Shown one piece after another: positions 27,073 to 34,956 of a stretch of 64,000 nucleotides of DNA. The stretch is from Methylocaldum marinum (GTDB lineage Bacteria > Pseudomonadota > Gammaproteobacteria > Methylococcales > Methylococcaceae). A program made the translations under genes and the position numbers. Positions within the stretch are counted from its first letter, which is position 1. Each line of letters opens with the position of its first letter. A model generated the notes under the pieces. It did no database searches and was not told where the DNA came from. It worked only from the letters and a program-made list of their open reading frames with translations. The DNA is taken from contig NZ_AP017928.1 in the NCBI RefSeq assembly GCF_003584645.1, forward strand, positions 5,903,501 through 5,967,500, given 5' to 3'.

Positions 27073-27088
27073 TGTCGCAAATGCGACA
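27073..27088. promoter_or_regulatory. NifA upstream activator site, nifL side
   Basis: TGTCGCAAATGCGACA is a perfect TGT-N10-ACA palindrome (TTTTGTCGCA / TGCGACAAAA). It is 86 bp upstream of the nifL -24 box. Confidence 0.8.
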
Positions 27089-27337
27089 AAAGAGGGCATG
27101 GACTCCGCGAGTACAGCGTCTGCGTCGCGCGTACTCCCTCCGGTACTTTGCTCGAAATTCCGCATCTGCACAACCGAGACAAGCGGTTGGCTCGCATCTT
27201 CTGTGCCGCTCAAAATGCCGTCCTTATGGCGCCCAGGCCCCGCGGGAGCGGGTTGGGGCGGAAGGAAGCCGCCGCATGGGCGGGTTCAAACAGGCGCCTT
27301 TGGCGGACGGTCACGCCGTGTGATATCCCGTGCTTTT

Positions 27338-27353
27338 TGTCGAAAAGCCGACA
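27338..27353. promoter_or_regulatory. NifA upstream activator site, small-peptide side
   Basis: TGTCGAAAAGCCGACA fits TGT-N10-ACA and lies 97 bp upstream of the sigma-54 element at 27451. Confidence 0.78.
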
Positions 27354-27450
27354 AATTAGGGCGAGCCTGTAAGCATCCCGGCGCCGATTCACGCGACGAC
27401 CTTATCCGTATATTTATTGAAATCAATGATTTATGGTTATTGCGCGAAGG

Positions 27451-27466
27451 TGGCGCGGGGATTGCA
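27451..27466 (+). promoter_or_regulatory. sigma-54 promoter of the 53-residue peptide gene
   Basis: TGGCGCGGGGATTGCA has GG-N10-GC spacing. The predicted start near 27477 leaves a 176-base leader before the ATG at 27653. The -24 box has G for A in TGGCA. Confidence 0.72.
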
Positions 27467-27652
27467 GCGAGCTTAAGCGAAGACGCAACGCCAACCGAAG
27501 GGAGTTCTTCCGGGACGTTCGGACAGCCGCAAGGTGCAGCGGCGTAAGCGACGAAACGGAAACTCATCCTCCGGCATGCGGGGCGGCGCGGAGCCTGAAC
27601 GGATCCCGTGCAAGCCAGGCCGCCTTTAACCCCTAACAGAGAGGCCAACATC

Positions 27653-27814
27653 ATGAACAGCGAATCGACTACCAAAGTAGAGTCCAATCCGACGGAAATC
27701 TCCCGTTCCCAGGTCGAACACACCGAGGAAACGGCCAAATCCGACGAGTATCCGTTCTACATCGTCCCGAGACCCCCGATCCCGGGCAAGACCGCCTGGA
27801 GCATTGCGGGCTAG
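27653..27814 (+). CDS. 53-residue nif-regulated small protein
   Basis: A short acidic protein: the N-terminal 35 residues are Ser/Thr/Glu-rich and probably disordered, followed by a compact motif, YPFYIVPRPPIPGKTAW. There is no signal peptide or cysteine. ATG 27653 is preceded by GAGAGG. Its only visible promoter is sigma-54 with an upstream NifA site, divergent from nifLA, so it is probably made during nitrogen fixation. Function unknown; it could be a nitrogenase-binding or regulatory peptide. No family recognised. Confidence 0.65.
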   Translation: MNSESTTKVESNPTEISRSQVEHTEETAKSDEYPFYIVPRPPIPGKTAWSIAG

Positions 27815-27829
27815 CGGCGCGGCCTCAGA

Positions 27830-28126
27830 CGCCGGACCCGGCCGCGATGTCGGGAAAGGATTCCCGACCTACAGGACGCCTCAGTTGTAGGTCGGCAATC
27901 CCTTGCCGACGCAGACGCCGGATCGGGCTGTGCCGTCGGGAAAGGATTCCCGACCTACAGGACGCCTCAGTCGTAGGTCGGCAATCCCTTGCCGACGCAG
28001 ACGCCGGATCGGGCTGTGCCGTCGGGAAAGGATTCCCGACCTACAGGGCGCCTCAGTCGTAGGTCGGCAATCCCTTGCCGACGCAGACGCCGGATCGGGC
28101 CGCGACGTCGGGAAAGGATTCCCGAC
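27830..28126. repeat. 86-bp tandem repeat, about 3.4 copies
   Basis: Copies start at 27849, 27935, 28021 and 28107 (period exactly 86). Each unit contains two palindromes, GTCGGGAAAGGATTCCCGAC and GTCGGCAATCCCTTGCCGAC. The array runs into the 3' end of the second cas2 and supplies its last codons. Confidence 0.9.
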
Positions 28127-28472
28127 CTTGCGAGCGGCTGTACCGAGGCATGAAAACCCTACCGCCGCAACCTAAGTAAATCCTGACCTTTTCCATCAGC
28201 AGCACGCCTTCCGGAAAGAGTTGGAGTCCCAGGCTGACCGTTTCCGGCCGGCTCGGCAGGGGATAGATCCTGACGTCGTCGGCGCGCCTGTCGATGCGGT
28301 GCATCAGTCCGGCAATGATGCGGGCGAGTTGCTTGGCCGTCGCCTGCGCCGCGAATACCGAATATTGCACCGGAATGCCGTGCTCCCGAAGAAAGCGATG
28401 AACCCGGCCCAGGCGCTTGGGATCGGCGATGTCGTAACAGACCAGATAGCTTTGCGCTCGTCCCTGCGCCAT
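28053..28472 (-). CDS. cas2: second Cas2-like protein with repeat-derived tail
   Basis: This 139-residue Cas2-fold protein has the ferredoxin-like start SYLVCYDIADPKRLGRVHRFL (metal Asp near 14) and VQYSVFAAQATAKQLARI. The core ends near residue 95 (LFPEGVLLM); the last 45 residues continue into the 86-bp tandem repeat, suggesting the original stop was lost. The ATG overlaps the stop of the Cas1-like gene by one base pattern ATGA. It differs strongly from the Cas2 at 30185, so it is not a recent copy. Cas2 normally bridges two Cas1 dimers during spacer integration. Confidence 0.85.
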   Translation of the reverse strand: MAQGRAQSYLVCYDIADPKRLGRVHRFLREHGIPVQYSVFAAQATAKQLARIIAGLMHRIDRRADDVRIYPLPSRPETVSLGLQLFPEGVLLMEKVRIYLGCGGRVFMPRYSRSQGRESFPDVAARSGVCVGKGLPTYD

Positions 28473-29239
28473 CACCCTATCTCCAGCAGCCAGCCGTGCA
28501 GCCGGCCGAGCAGTCCACGAATCAGACGCTCCGTGCGTTCTCGCCGGGCCTCGAAAAAGCCGACAATTTCAAGACGGTCGGGAATATCCAGCCGATCGTC
28601 ACGGAGCCGGTCTTCGAGCCAGGCCAGCCGCGCCAGCTGAAAATCCCAGAACACAATCGAACTCAGGCCGGTTACCGGATCGAGTTCGCCCATACGCTCC
28701 GATTCGGTGGTGATCCCGACATCGGCCAAATGCCGGGTCACCAGGGTCGTCAGCAGGCCGAAAACTTCACCGCCGATACGATCGTAAACCGTAAGCTGAC
28801 CCATGGCTCTCGCGCCTTCCCGGAACAGACGGCGCAACGCCTTCGCCGACGGCGGGCGGTCGAAAGCGAGGCCGGTGCGGCGGATCACGCTGCGCACCGC
28901 CATGCGCTCCATGGCCCCGATCCATTGCAGATACAAATCCCGCCAATCCGGACGCAGCAGAAAATCCAGAAAGCGCTGGCGAAGCTCGCTGCGTTCTCCG
29001 GGTTTTCCCGCCACTCTTGCCAAGACCGCACCTTCGTCGTCGATAAAACTGACCGTAATGCGGTTTTCCGCGCAGGCCAGCAGGGCATCGATCGTCCAGT
29101 CGATATGCACCGCCGAGACCACGTGCGAAATGCGCTGCAGCGGGAACCAGCGTTCCGCGGCGCCGGAACGGGTAACGCGCAGGGCAGGGCCGTCGAGCTT
29201 GACCGCCGTTCCCGAACCTTGCAGATAGAGGGGTTTCAC
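28472..29239 (-). CDS. Cas1 paralogue without the catalytic residues
   Basis: This 255-residue protein has a Cas1-like N-terminal beta domain (LYLQGSGTAVKLDGPALRV, PLQRISHVVSAVHIDWTIDALL, ITVSFIDDEGAVLARV) and a helical C-terminal domain. The stretch GELDPVTGLSSIVFWDF aligns with GLDPYVGFFHEPAYYRE of the active Cas1 next door, with Ser194 in place of the metal-binding His. I see no counterpart of the EGAAAAAYF glutamate motif. GTG 29239 overlaps the cas1 stop (GTGA). It is probably a structural partner in the adaptation complex or a degenerate Cas1; which is unknown. Confidence 0.8.
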   Translation of the reverse strand: MKPLYLQGSGTAVKLDGPALRVTRSGAAERWFPLQRISHVVSAVHIDWTIDALLACAENRITVSFIDDEGAVLARVAGKPGERSELRQRFLDFLLRPDWRDLYLQWIGAMERMAVRSVIRRTGLAFDRPPSAKALRRLFREGARAMGQLTVYDRIGGEVFGLLTTLVTRHLADVGITTESERMGELDPVTGLSSIVFWDFQLARLAWLEDRLRDDRLDIPDRLEIVGFFEARRERTERLIRGLLGRLHGWLLEIG

Positions 29240-30177
29240 GGCGCCTCCCCGGTCAGGCGGCGCGCGATCAACAGGCTGTAGCGCCGCAACAGCGCGCGCA
29301 GAGGGCGAGCGAAGCACTCGTAGCGGCCATAAAAAATTTCCCGGCCATTCTTTTTCAAAAGACACCGGTCGGCCTCGGTTGCAAACGAATCGCCGCGCAG
29401 CGCCCGATCGGCGAACAGGCGCCAGACCCAGCGGTCCGCTCTCGGCCGCAGCGGTTCGATCAAATCCGCCGCCAGTGACTCACGGTAATACGCCGGTTCG
29501 TGAAAGAAGCCGACATACGGATCCAGTCCCGCGGCATGACAGGCGTTGACGGCCTCGAAATGGAGCAGCGTGTAAGTGAGCGACAGGGCCGCGTTGACCG
29601 GGTCCTTCGGTGGCCGGCGATTGCGTCCGGTAAAGCCGAGACCGGCCGGAAAGAGCTGAGTATATGCCGCGAAATAAGCCGCCGCAGCCGCGCCTTCGAT
29701 GCCCTGCAGCCGTTCCAGCCGCTGCGAGCCCTCGATGCTTGCCAAGGCGCGTTCGAGGCGAGCGATCCCGTCCGTGAGCGGTTTGCGGCAATCGGGCCGG
29801 ACCGGGAGAGCCGACCGCAGCAGCCGCGCTTGAGCCTTCAATTTGAGCGCCACCAGCCGGCGCGCCCAAGGCAGGCGAAAGTCGTCATCATGGTGCCACC
29901 GGTATTGCGCGATGCGCCTGGCGGTATCGCCATGTCCGGTTCCATGCAGAATCGCCGCCGTACGCCCCTGCCGGCCGCTCAGGACCAGAAGGCCGATGCC
30001 TTCCTCGGCGAGCAGACCCAGCACCCCGGTGCTGAGCGTCGCCTGGCCGCGGACCACGACCCGCTCGATGACGTTCAGGGGAATCGTAGCGCTCCGGCTG
30101 CCGGCTTCATAAAGGCAGAGATGCCGGCCCTCGCGGCGCAATTCGATGTCTTTTCTATCCAGGTAAAGCGTGCCCAT
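29236..30177 (-). CDS. cas1: CRISPR adaptation endonuclease Cas1
   Basis: This 313-residue integrase inserts new spacers at the leader-proximal repeat. The metal-binding residues are intact: Glu161 (LQGIEGAAAAAYF), His226 (LDPYVGFFHEP) and Asp238/Glu241 (SLAADLIEPLRP). The N-terminal beta domain starts GTLYLDRKDIELRREG. ATG 30177 is preceded by GAGGATCGA. It starts 7 bp after cas2 and overlaps the Cas1 paralogue. Confidence 0.95.
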   Translation of the reverse strand: MGTLYLDRKDIELRREGRHLCLYEAGSRSATIPLNVIERVVVRGQATLSTGVLGLLAEEGIGLLVLSGRQGRTAAILHGTGHGDTARRIAQYRWHHDDDFRLPWARRLVALKLKAQARLLRSALPVRPDCRKPLTDGIARLERALASIEGSQRLERLQGIEGAAAAAYFAAYTQLFPAGLGFTGRNRRPPKDPVNAALSLTYTLLHFEAVNACHAAGLDPYVGFFHEPAYYRESLAADLIEPLRPRADRWVWRLFADRALRGDSFATEADRCLLKKNGREIFYGRYECFARPLRALLRRYSLLIARRLTGEAP

Positions 30178-30184
30178 TCGATCC

Positions 30185-30469
30185 TCAGCCGACGTAGAAG
30201 AATTCCGGGTCCGCCGGCGGGACCGCAATGCCGAGCACGCGAACCTTCATCCGGGGATCCAGCCGCAAGAGCAGAAAGCGGTCGGCTTCCTCGTCGATCA
30301 CGTCCTTGATCTCGTCGATCAATTGACGCTTCTCGGCCATGGTCAGGAAACACTCGAAAACCGATTTCTGCCCGCCGGTGGAATAGTTGCGCAGCACGAA
30401 AAGAGCCTTGCGCAGGCGGGCATCGTCCGAGATGTCGTAGGCGGCGATGTAAAGCGACCGTTTGCTCAT
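30185..30469 (-). CDS. cas2: CRISPR adaptation protein Cas2
   Basis: This 94-residue canonical Cas2 has a ferredoxin-like fold with SLYIAAYDISDDARLRKALFV (Asp near 10), the STGGQKSVFECFLT strand, and DEEADRFLLLRLD. ATG 30469 gives the normal family length; the longer open frame includes repeats. It is the first gene of the four-gene adaptation operon. No other cas gene is fused to it. Confidence 0.93.
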   Translation of the reverse strand: MSKRSLYIAAYDISDDARLRKALFVLRNYSTGGQKSVFECFLTMAEKRQLIDEIKDVIDEEADRFLLLRLDPRMKVRVLGIAVPPADPEFFYVG

Positions 30470-30549
30470 GGCCGCTACTGTAATGTCGCGCGGAAAGGAG
30501 GGGGCGTCTCGCAAGCTTGCGGGCGGGCGGCCGATTAGCGGGGCGGGGA

Positions 30550-30700
30550 GCGGCGCCTCGTAGGATGCGGTGAGGTACGAGCCGCATCGTTCGAGTTGCT
30601 TCGACCATTGACAATAGTATCCATAGGTCGACCATCCTTTGCCGGCGACGATGGTTGATCGACGCTCCATGTCGGAAAAGGATTTCCGACCTACGAATTC
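30550..30700. repeat. dispersed palindromic repeats upstream of cas2
   Basis: GTAGGATGCGGTGAGGTACGAGCCGCATC (30559-30590) belongs to the GGTGCGGTGAGG palindrome family, and GTCGGAAAAGGATTTCCGACCTAC (30671-30694) to the GTCGGNAAGGATT palindrome family. Confidence 0.65.
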
Positions 30701-30713
30701 GTTGGAATTGAGT

Positions 30714-30836
30714 TGGCTAAACCCTTCCTTATCAGGTCTCGACTCAACGACTGGCGTCTAAAACAACTTTATATTCAAAAGTTTGTAATGTGTTTTGCAG
30801 AAAAATTGGCTTGCTGAAAAGTTAGCATCGGGCGAT
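30714..30836 (-). CRISPR. solo CRISPR leader with one degenerate repeat
   Basis: Bases 30714-30749 match the 36-nt repeat of the arrays with several substitutions (core CCCTTCCTTATCAGGTCTCGA). Bases 30750-30836 match the leader next to both large arrays (GTCTAAAACA, GCAGAAAAATTGGCTTGC, AAAAGTTAGC). No further repeat follows. Orientation (minus) is as in the arrays. It may be the stump of a third array, adjacent to the cas2-cas1 operon. Confidence 0.75.
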
Positions 30837-31988
30837 TCAACCAATCCATCGGCGCAATTTATCTTTCAAGGTTTTCAATTCCGTACCGGCGCAAGTTGTA
30901 ATCCGGTAGGCACTGGCGCGTTCCTGAATCGCGCGGGATAGCGGTTGATAACTGACCAGCATGGCTCTGGCCTGGAGACCGCCCAGGAGGTTGGAAAGCG
31001 CTTCGAGCCGGTAAATCGCGTCGGCGCCTGCGCCGCCGGTTTCGCGTTCGCCGTTGAAACGGCGGGTTTTGCACTCGATGACGTACAGCCGGTTTTCCGC
31101 GAGAAAAGCGACGTCCAACTCGTTGTGAATCGGCTCCCCGCCGTTTTGCCGCACGACTTCCAGCCCTCGGCCGATGTCCTGTATCGCCCTGAGTTCGCCC
31201 TTGAGGCTCTGGACCGCGCTGTACACGTACTGCTCCAGCCATCCGCCATTGGCAAAAAAGCGGGCGTCCGCGTCGGCGAAAAGAAGGCGTCCGTGCTTCT
31301 TCATGACCAGCTGCTCGGTTTCGAACCAGCCGAGCAGGGCCTTGAATTCTTCGCGCTCGAGTTGGCCCGGACCGAGTTCATCCGAGATCGGCGGCTCGCG
31401 CCCTTCCGCCGACATTGCCGCCCAATTCAGGGTTCCAAGGGCGCCTTGATATCGATCAATGTGCCGGACGAGCCCTTCGGCCAGCATCCGCAAGCGCTCG
31501 GGCATGCCGAAATGCGCGGGCCGTTCGCCCAGTTGGGCGCCATGGGCCTGGAAAAAAGCCTTGAGCTTGATGCGATTGGCGAGTTCCCGAGAATGCCGGT
31601 TGGCGGGATGCATCCAGATCAGACGGTCCTGTTCGGGATGTACGTAAAAGATGGGCAGATCGGCGGTGCGGAACACCTCATAGGCCGCGATAGCCATGGG
31701 CTTGGTTCCCCCGGTGACGTTCAGCGCGAGGTTCTCGTGTTCGTGTTCGGCCACGAAGGTCAGCAGCCGTTCGCGTAGGGCCTCGATGTCGTAGGCATTG
31801 TCGATCGCGACTTGGCTCACCGAAACGCCGGCCGGCAGCAGAACCGCCTTGAGCCAATCGGCCCGCTGCGCCATGTCGGGACTCACCAGCATGACGATAT
31901 GCCTGGGCTTGATGTCGGGATCGAGTACCGGAGTGATGTTCGGCGTCGGTTGTCCGGATACGAGAATCACATGAATATCTATAGCCAT
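30837..31988 (-). CDS. card1: Card1/Can2-type CARF nuclease (DUF1887)
   Basis: This 383-residue cyclic-oligoadenylate effector has an N-terminal CARF domain (HVILVSGQPTPNITP start; ligand loop VTGGTKPM at 91-98), a linker with helical domain, and a C-terminal PD-(D/E)xK nuclease with Glu290, Asp292 (NELDVAF), Glu305 and Lys307 (VIECKTRR). DUF1887 proteins of this architecture are activated by cA4 and nick or degrade DNA and/or RNA after type III target recognition. The gene ends directly beside the solo leader and follows cad1 by 278 bp of repeats. Confidence 0.9.
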   Translation of the reverse strand: MAIDIHVILVSGQPTPNITPVLDPDIKPRHIVMLVSPDMAQRADWLKAVLLPAGVSVSQVAIDNAYDIEALRERLLTFVAEHEHENLALNVTGGTKPMAIAAYEVFRTADLPIFYVHPEQDRLIWMHPANRHSRELANRIKLKAFFQAHGAQLGERPAHFGMPERLRMLAEGLVRHIDRYQGALGTLNWAAMSAEGREPPISDELGPGQLEREEFKALLGWFETEQLVMKKHGRLLFADADARFFANGGWLEQYVYSAVQSLKGELRAIQDIGRGLEVVRQNGGEPIHNELDVAFLAENRLYVIECKTRRFNGERETGGAGADAIYRLEALSNLLGGLQARAMLVSYQPLSRAIQERASAYRITTCAGTELKTLKDKLRRWIG

Positions 31989-32029
31989 AATACAGTTCTT
32001 TTCAAAAACACGATCTCGTGCAATGCGGA

Positions 32030-32266
32030 TCCAACGATGCGGTTCCCTCCGGTCACCACATCCTACGTCGTAGGGTGTGGCGAGAAACGAACCGCACCGA
32101 TCGGCCGCGCCAGATGCGGTTCCCTCCGGTCACCACATCCTACATCGTAGGGTGTGGCGAGAAACGAACCGCACCGATCGGCCGCGCCAGATGCGGTTCC
32201 CTCCGGTCACCACATCCTACATCGTAGGGTGCGGTGAGGAACGAACCGCACCGATCACGCCGCGAT
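32030..32266. repeat. 77-bp tandem repeat (GGTGCGGTGAGG palindrome family), three copies
   Basis: Units starting near 32035, 32112 and 32189 contain GATGCGGTTCCCTCCGGTC and TCGTAGGGTGTGGCGAG with inverted CCGCACC. It fills the gap between cad1 and card1; related units are at 30.5, 35.9, 36.2, 46.8, 48.2, 50.8, 55.1-55.4 and 58.4-58.7 kb. Confidence 0.85.
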
Positions 32267-34375
32267 TCAACCCCCAAACCGATCGAGCACCTGCCGGTAT
32301 ATCGAATCGTCCACCCGTTTCAGCAGGGTTTCCTTTTCCTGGCTCGGCAGGAATGCGTGGACGAACGCTTGCTTGATCATGGCCAAGGCGTCCCAGCAAC
32401 TGAGTTTGTCGTCGCCGACCATGCGCGCGGCGGTCAGGTATTCGCCGGTCAGCGTGGTGCGGCTGATGCCGGGGTTGTCCGTGCACAGCGTTAGCGGGAG
32501 TCCCGCCTGCCAGAGTTTCCAGAGTGGGTATTCGCGGCAGTCCGCCGTTTCCGGGTACGCCGGATCGCGGTAACCCACGACCTCCCTATTCGAACTGGGG
32601 CAAAGCTCCAGGCAGATGCTCCTGTCGCGGAAGCGCTGGGCGAGTCGGGCGTGATCGCCGATGGTCAGGCCGTGGCCGATCCGGTCGGCATGGAGATGGT
32701 AGGCCGCTTTCCAGATTTGTTCCGCGGTTTCGCCCTCGCCGGCATGGATGGTCAGCGGCAGGCAGATTTCGAAGGCACGGGCGAAGGCATTCGCGGCATC
32801 GGGAGGCAGCGCTTGTGTCTCGTCGCCCGCCATGTCGAGCCCGACCACGAAATCCGGCAGGCGCTCCTTCGCCCGAACCGCCAGGTCGATCACCTCGGGA
32901 AGCCTATCGTGTTGGCGCCGGTCGGCGATGAGTATGAACCGGAACAAGGGTCGCGGACCGTGCGGCAAGCTTGCCGCGGCGGCTTGCAAGGCGGCGGCCA
33001 GATGCTCCAGGAACAGCAGTCCGTCGCCGTATTTGTGCGGACTCCCGCGCAGCTCGACATAGGCCAAGCCCTCGGCCCGGGCCTGGCGCACGAGACAATC
33101 CGCGTACGGCTCGATCGCGGCGGTATGCGACAGGATCGCCGAGCCGGACAGTTCGCCCGGCCGCTCGTAGGCCGCGAAGCCGAGCGGATGACGCGATTTG
33201 AGCGCGACCCGCGGTTCGGTGGCGTCGAACAGGTTGCCGGTCAGCCGGTCGGGGTCGGCATGGACGAGCAGGGCGGCGGTCCAATGCGGCCTCGGGATGT
33301 CGGGTGCGGTCAATCGTTTCGGCCAGTCCGAGGGCCAGAGGGTTTGTTCCAGCAGCGGCGCGACATGGTCGAGCGCGCGCCCGCGCGCGGAAGCATTCAA
33401 GGCTTCCCAAACCGCGAGGCCGGCCGTGCGCTGGTCGTCGAGATCGAGACAGCCGCCGATGTGCCGGTGCAAGTCCGCCTTGGGCAGCGTTCGAAGCCAG
33501 TCGGCCAGATCCGGATTCAACGCCCGCGTCCGCAAGGTTTCGATGACGCGCGGGGGCAGCCGATAAACGCTGCGCCAGTTCTCGTGGTGTTCAGCCTCGC
33601 CGAGGGCTCTCAGATAATTGCCGAGCAACTGGCTCCCGGCCGCTTCGCGCCTTCGGATTTCATCGCAAAGCGAGGGGCCTTCCGTGTGTTCCCAGGGCAG
33701 CGGCGCGCCGGGTTCGGCCAGAGGTAAGGGAAAACCGCGACTAGAAACCGCGCCGCGGCCATCGAGTTCGACATCCAGCAGCTCGCTGCGCCGACCGACT
33801 CCCGCCACCAGCGGTACCACCGTGGGGACGATCTCGGCCGGCAGCTCGCGGGTGAAAAATTCGACGGTCGGTTCCCTAAGCAGTTTCGGCAACGGCTCTT
33901 GGCCGACCACATGAATCAGCGCGTCGCAGCCAAGCACGGAACCCGCCCATTGCAGATCGGCGCTCATGGTCTTGCGCCCTCCGGCCAGCGAAAATACGAC
34001 CTGGCCGTCTCCAGCGCGCTCATGCGCCAGAAGGCAAAGGCGCAACAGCACTTCGCGGAACCGCTCGCACTCGACCTGGCTGGCGAGCTGGTTGGTTCCT
34101 TCGGCCTGCCAGATCCGGAGCGTTGGCGGGTGTTCCAACCGAGCGTGCCAATCGAGCAATGCCGCGATACCTTCCTCGGGTTTTTCGCCCTGCGTGGTGC
34201 AGACCCAGATTTCATCCGGTGCTTCGAGCCGATGCTCGTCGCGTTGGCCGTCGAAGTCGGCGCGTTGAGGATGGCGGCGGTAGAGCGGCAAGCGGTCCGG
34301 GGCGAGAAAGCCGTAGACTTCGGGAATCACCGCCCACGACGCGCCCAGCGTGCACAGAAGAATGTTCGTTTTCAT
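32267..34375 (-). CDS. cad1: Cad1/CAAD: CARF-fused adenosine deaminase
   Basis: This 702-residue protein has an N-terminal CARF domain (ILLCTLGASWAVIPEVYGF; ligand loop SLAGGRKTMS around 129-138), a middle region to about 290, and a C-terminal adenosine deaminase domain with all metal and catalytic residues: His303 and His305 (DLHRHIGG), His544 and Glu547 (IHAGEGE), His568 (RIGHGL) and Asp633 (CTDNPG). Proteins of this class convert ATP to ITP when cA4 or cA6 binds, starving the infected cell of ATP. ATG 34375 overlaps the Nudix stop (ATGA), so the two are coupled. Confidence 0.92.
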   Translation of the reverse strand: MKTNILLCTLGASWAVIPEVYGFLAPDRLPLYRRHPQRADFDGQRDEHRLEAPDEIWVCTTQGEKPEEGIAALLDWHARLEHPPTLRIWQAEGTNQLASQVECERFREVLLRLCLLAHERAGDGQVVFSLAGGRKTMSADLQWAGSVLGCDALIHVVGQEPLPKLLREPTVEFFTRELPAEIVPTVVPLVAGVGRRSELLDVELDGRGAVSSRGFPLPLAEPGAPLPWEHTEGPSLCDEIRRREAAGSQLLGNYLRALGEAEHHENWRSVYRLPPRVIETLRTRALNPDLADWLRTLPKADLHRHIGGCLDLDDQRTAGLAVWEALNASARGRALDHVAPLLEQTLWPSDWPKRLTAPDIPRPHWTAALLVHADPDRLTGNLFDATEPRVALKSRHPLGFAAYERPGELSGSAILSHTAAIEPYADCLVRQARAEGLAYVELRGSPHKYGDGLLFLEHLAAALQAAAASLPHGPRPLFRFILIADRRQHDRLPEVIDLAVRAKERLPDFVVGLDMAGDETQALPPDAANAFARAFEICLPLTIHAGEGETAEQIWKAAYHLHADRIGHGLTIGDHARLAQRFRDRSICLELCPSSNREVVGYRDPAYPETADCREYPLWKLWQAGLPLTLCTDNPGISRTTLTGEYLTAARMVGDDKLSCWDALAMIKQAFVHAFLPSQEKETLLKRVDDSIYRQVLDRFGG

Positions 34376-34956
34376 GCGGAATTGCGAATCAGAAAATCGG
34401 CGGCGAGCCGGCTCCACAACTCGAAGCGCGGATCGTCCGCGATCCGCTCGGCCGGGACGAAGCCGATGCCTTTCAATCCCTGGCCTTCCACCGGTCGTGG
34501 CGGTTCATCCTCGGACCAGGACAAGACGTAAAGCAAACCAATATGCACCCGTCCGACCGCCGAGAGTCCTTCGTAAATCCAGGCGGCCGGTTCCGGGACG
34601 GCGATGTCCGACCGCAACTGAAGCTCCTCCCGCAACTCGCGGCGAAGTGCCCGTTCGGCCATGGCCCCGATCGATTCCGCCGCGTCCGCTTCATCGACAT
34701 GCCCGCCGACGCCGGCGCTGAGCCCGTCCCGCAGCCGGGCATCGCCGCCGTTTCGCGCATAGCACCAGATGTCACGCGAGCGACTTCGGAGCAGCGCGTA
34801 CGGAATGATTTGCAGAAAGCGCTCGTCGGTTTCGGCTTCGGAACGCGGCCGCCAGGCCCATTCGCCGGAGCAGGGCCGGTCGGACAGACGCCAGGCACCG
34901 GTTTCCGGCAAGGGTGGCCATGCGGCGCGGGGAACGACCAGGATGCGCTCGCTCAA
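34372..34956 (-). CDS. Nudix hydrolase partner of Cad1
   Basis: This 194-residue protein has the Nudix box in its middle (GGHVDEADAAESIGAMAERA then LRRELREELQL, catalytic Glu110/111). A TTG start at 34956 is inferred: it overlaps the csx16 stop (TTGA) and has GGAGGGG upstream; no suitable ATG exists. CRISPR-linked Nudix enzymes encoded next to Cad1/CAAD hydrolyse ITP to IMP, making ATP loss irreversible. The gene order csx16-nudix-cad1 with two overlaps strongly suggests the same job here. Confidence 0.85.
   Translation of the reverse strand: MSERILVVPRAAWPPLPETGAWRLSDRPCSGEWAWRPRSEAETDERFLQIIPYALLRSRSRDIWCYARNGGDARLRDGLSAGVGGHVDEADAAESIGAMAERALRRELREELQLRSDIAVPEPAAWIYEGLSAVGRVHIGLLYVLSWSEDEPPRPVEGQGLKGIGFVPAERIADDPRFELWSRLAADFLIRNSA

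Noticed and set aside
27847-28175. Plus-strand frames across the 86-bp tandem repeats
   Set aside because: Their 'protein repeats' simply follow the DNA repeat; no ribosome site or family.
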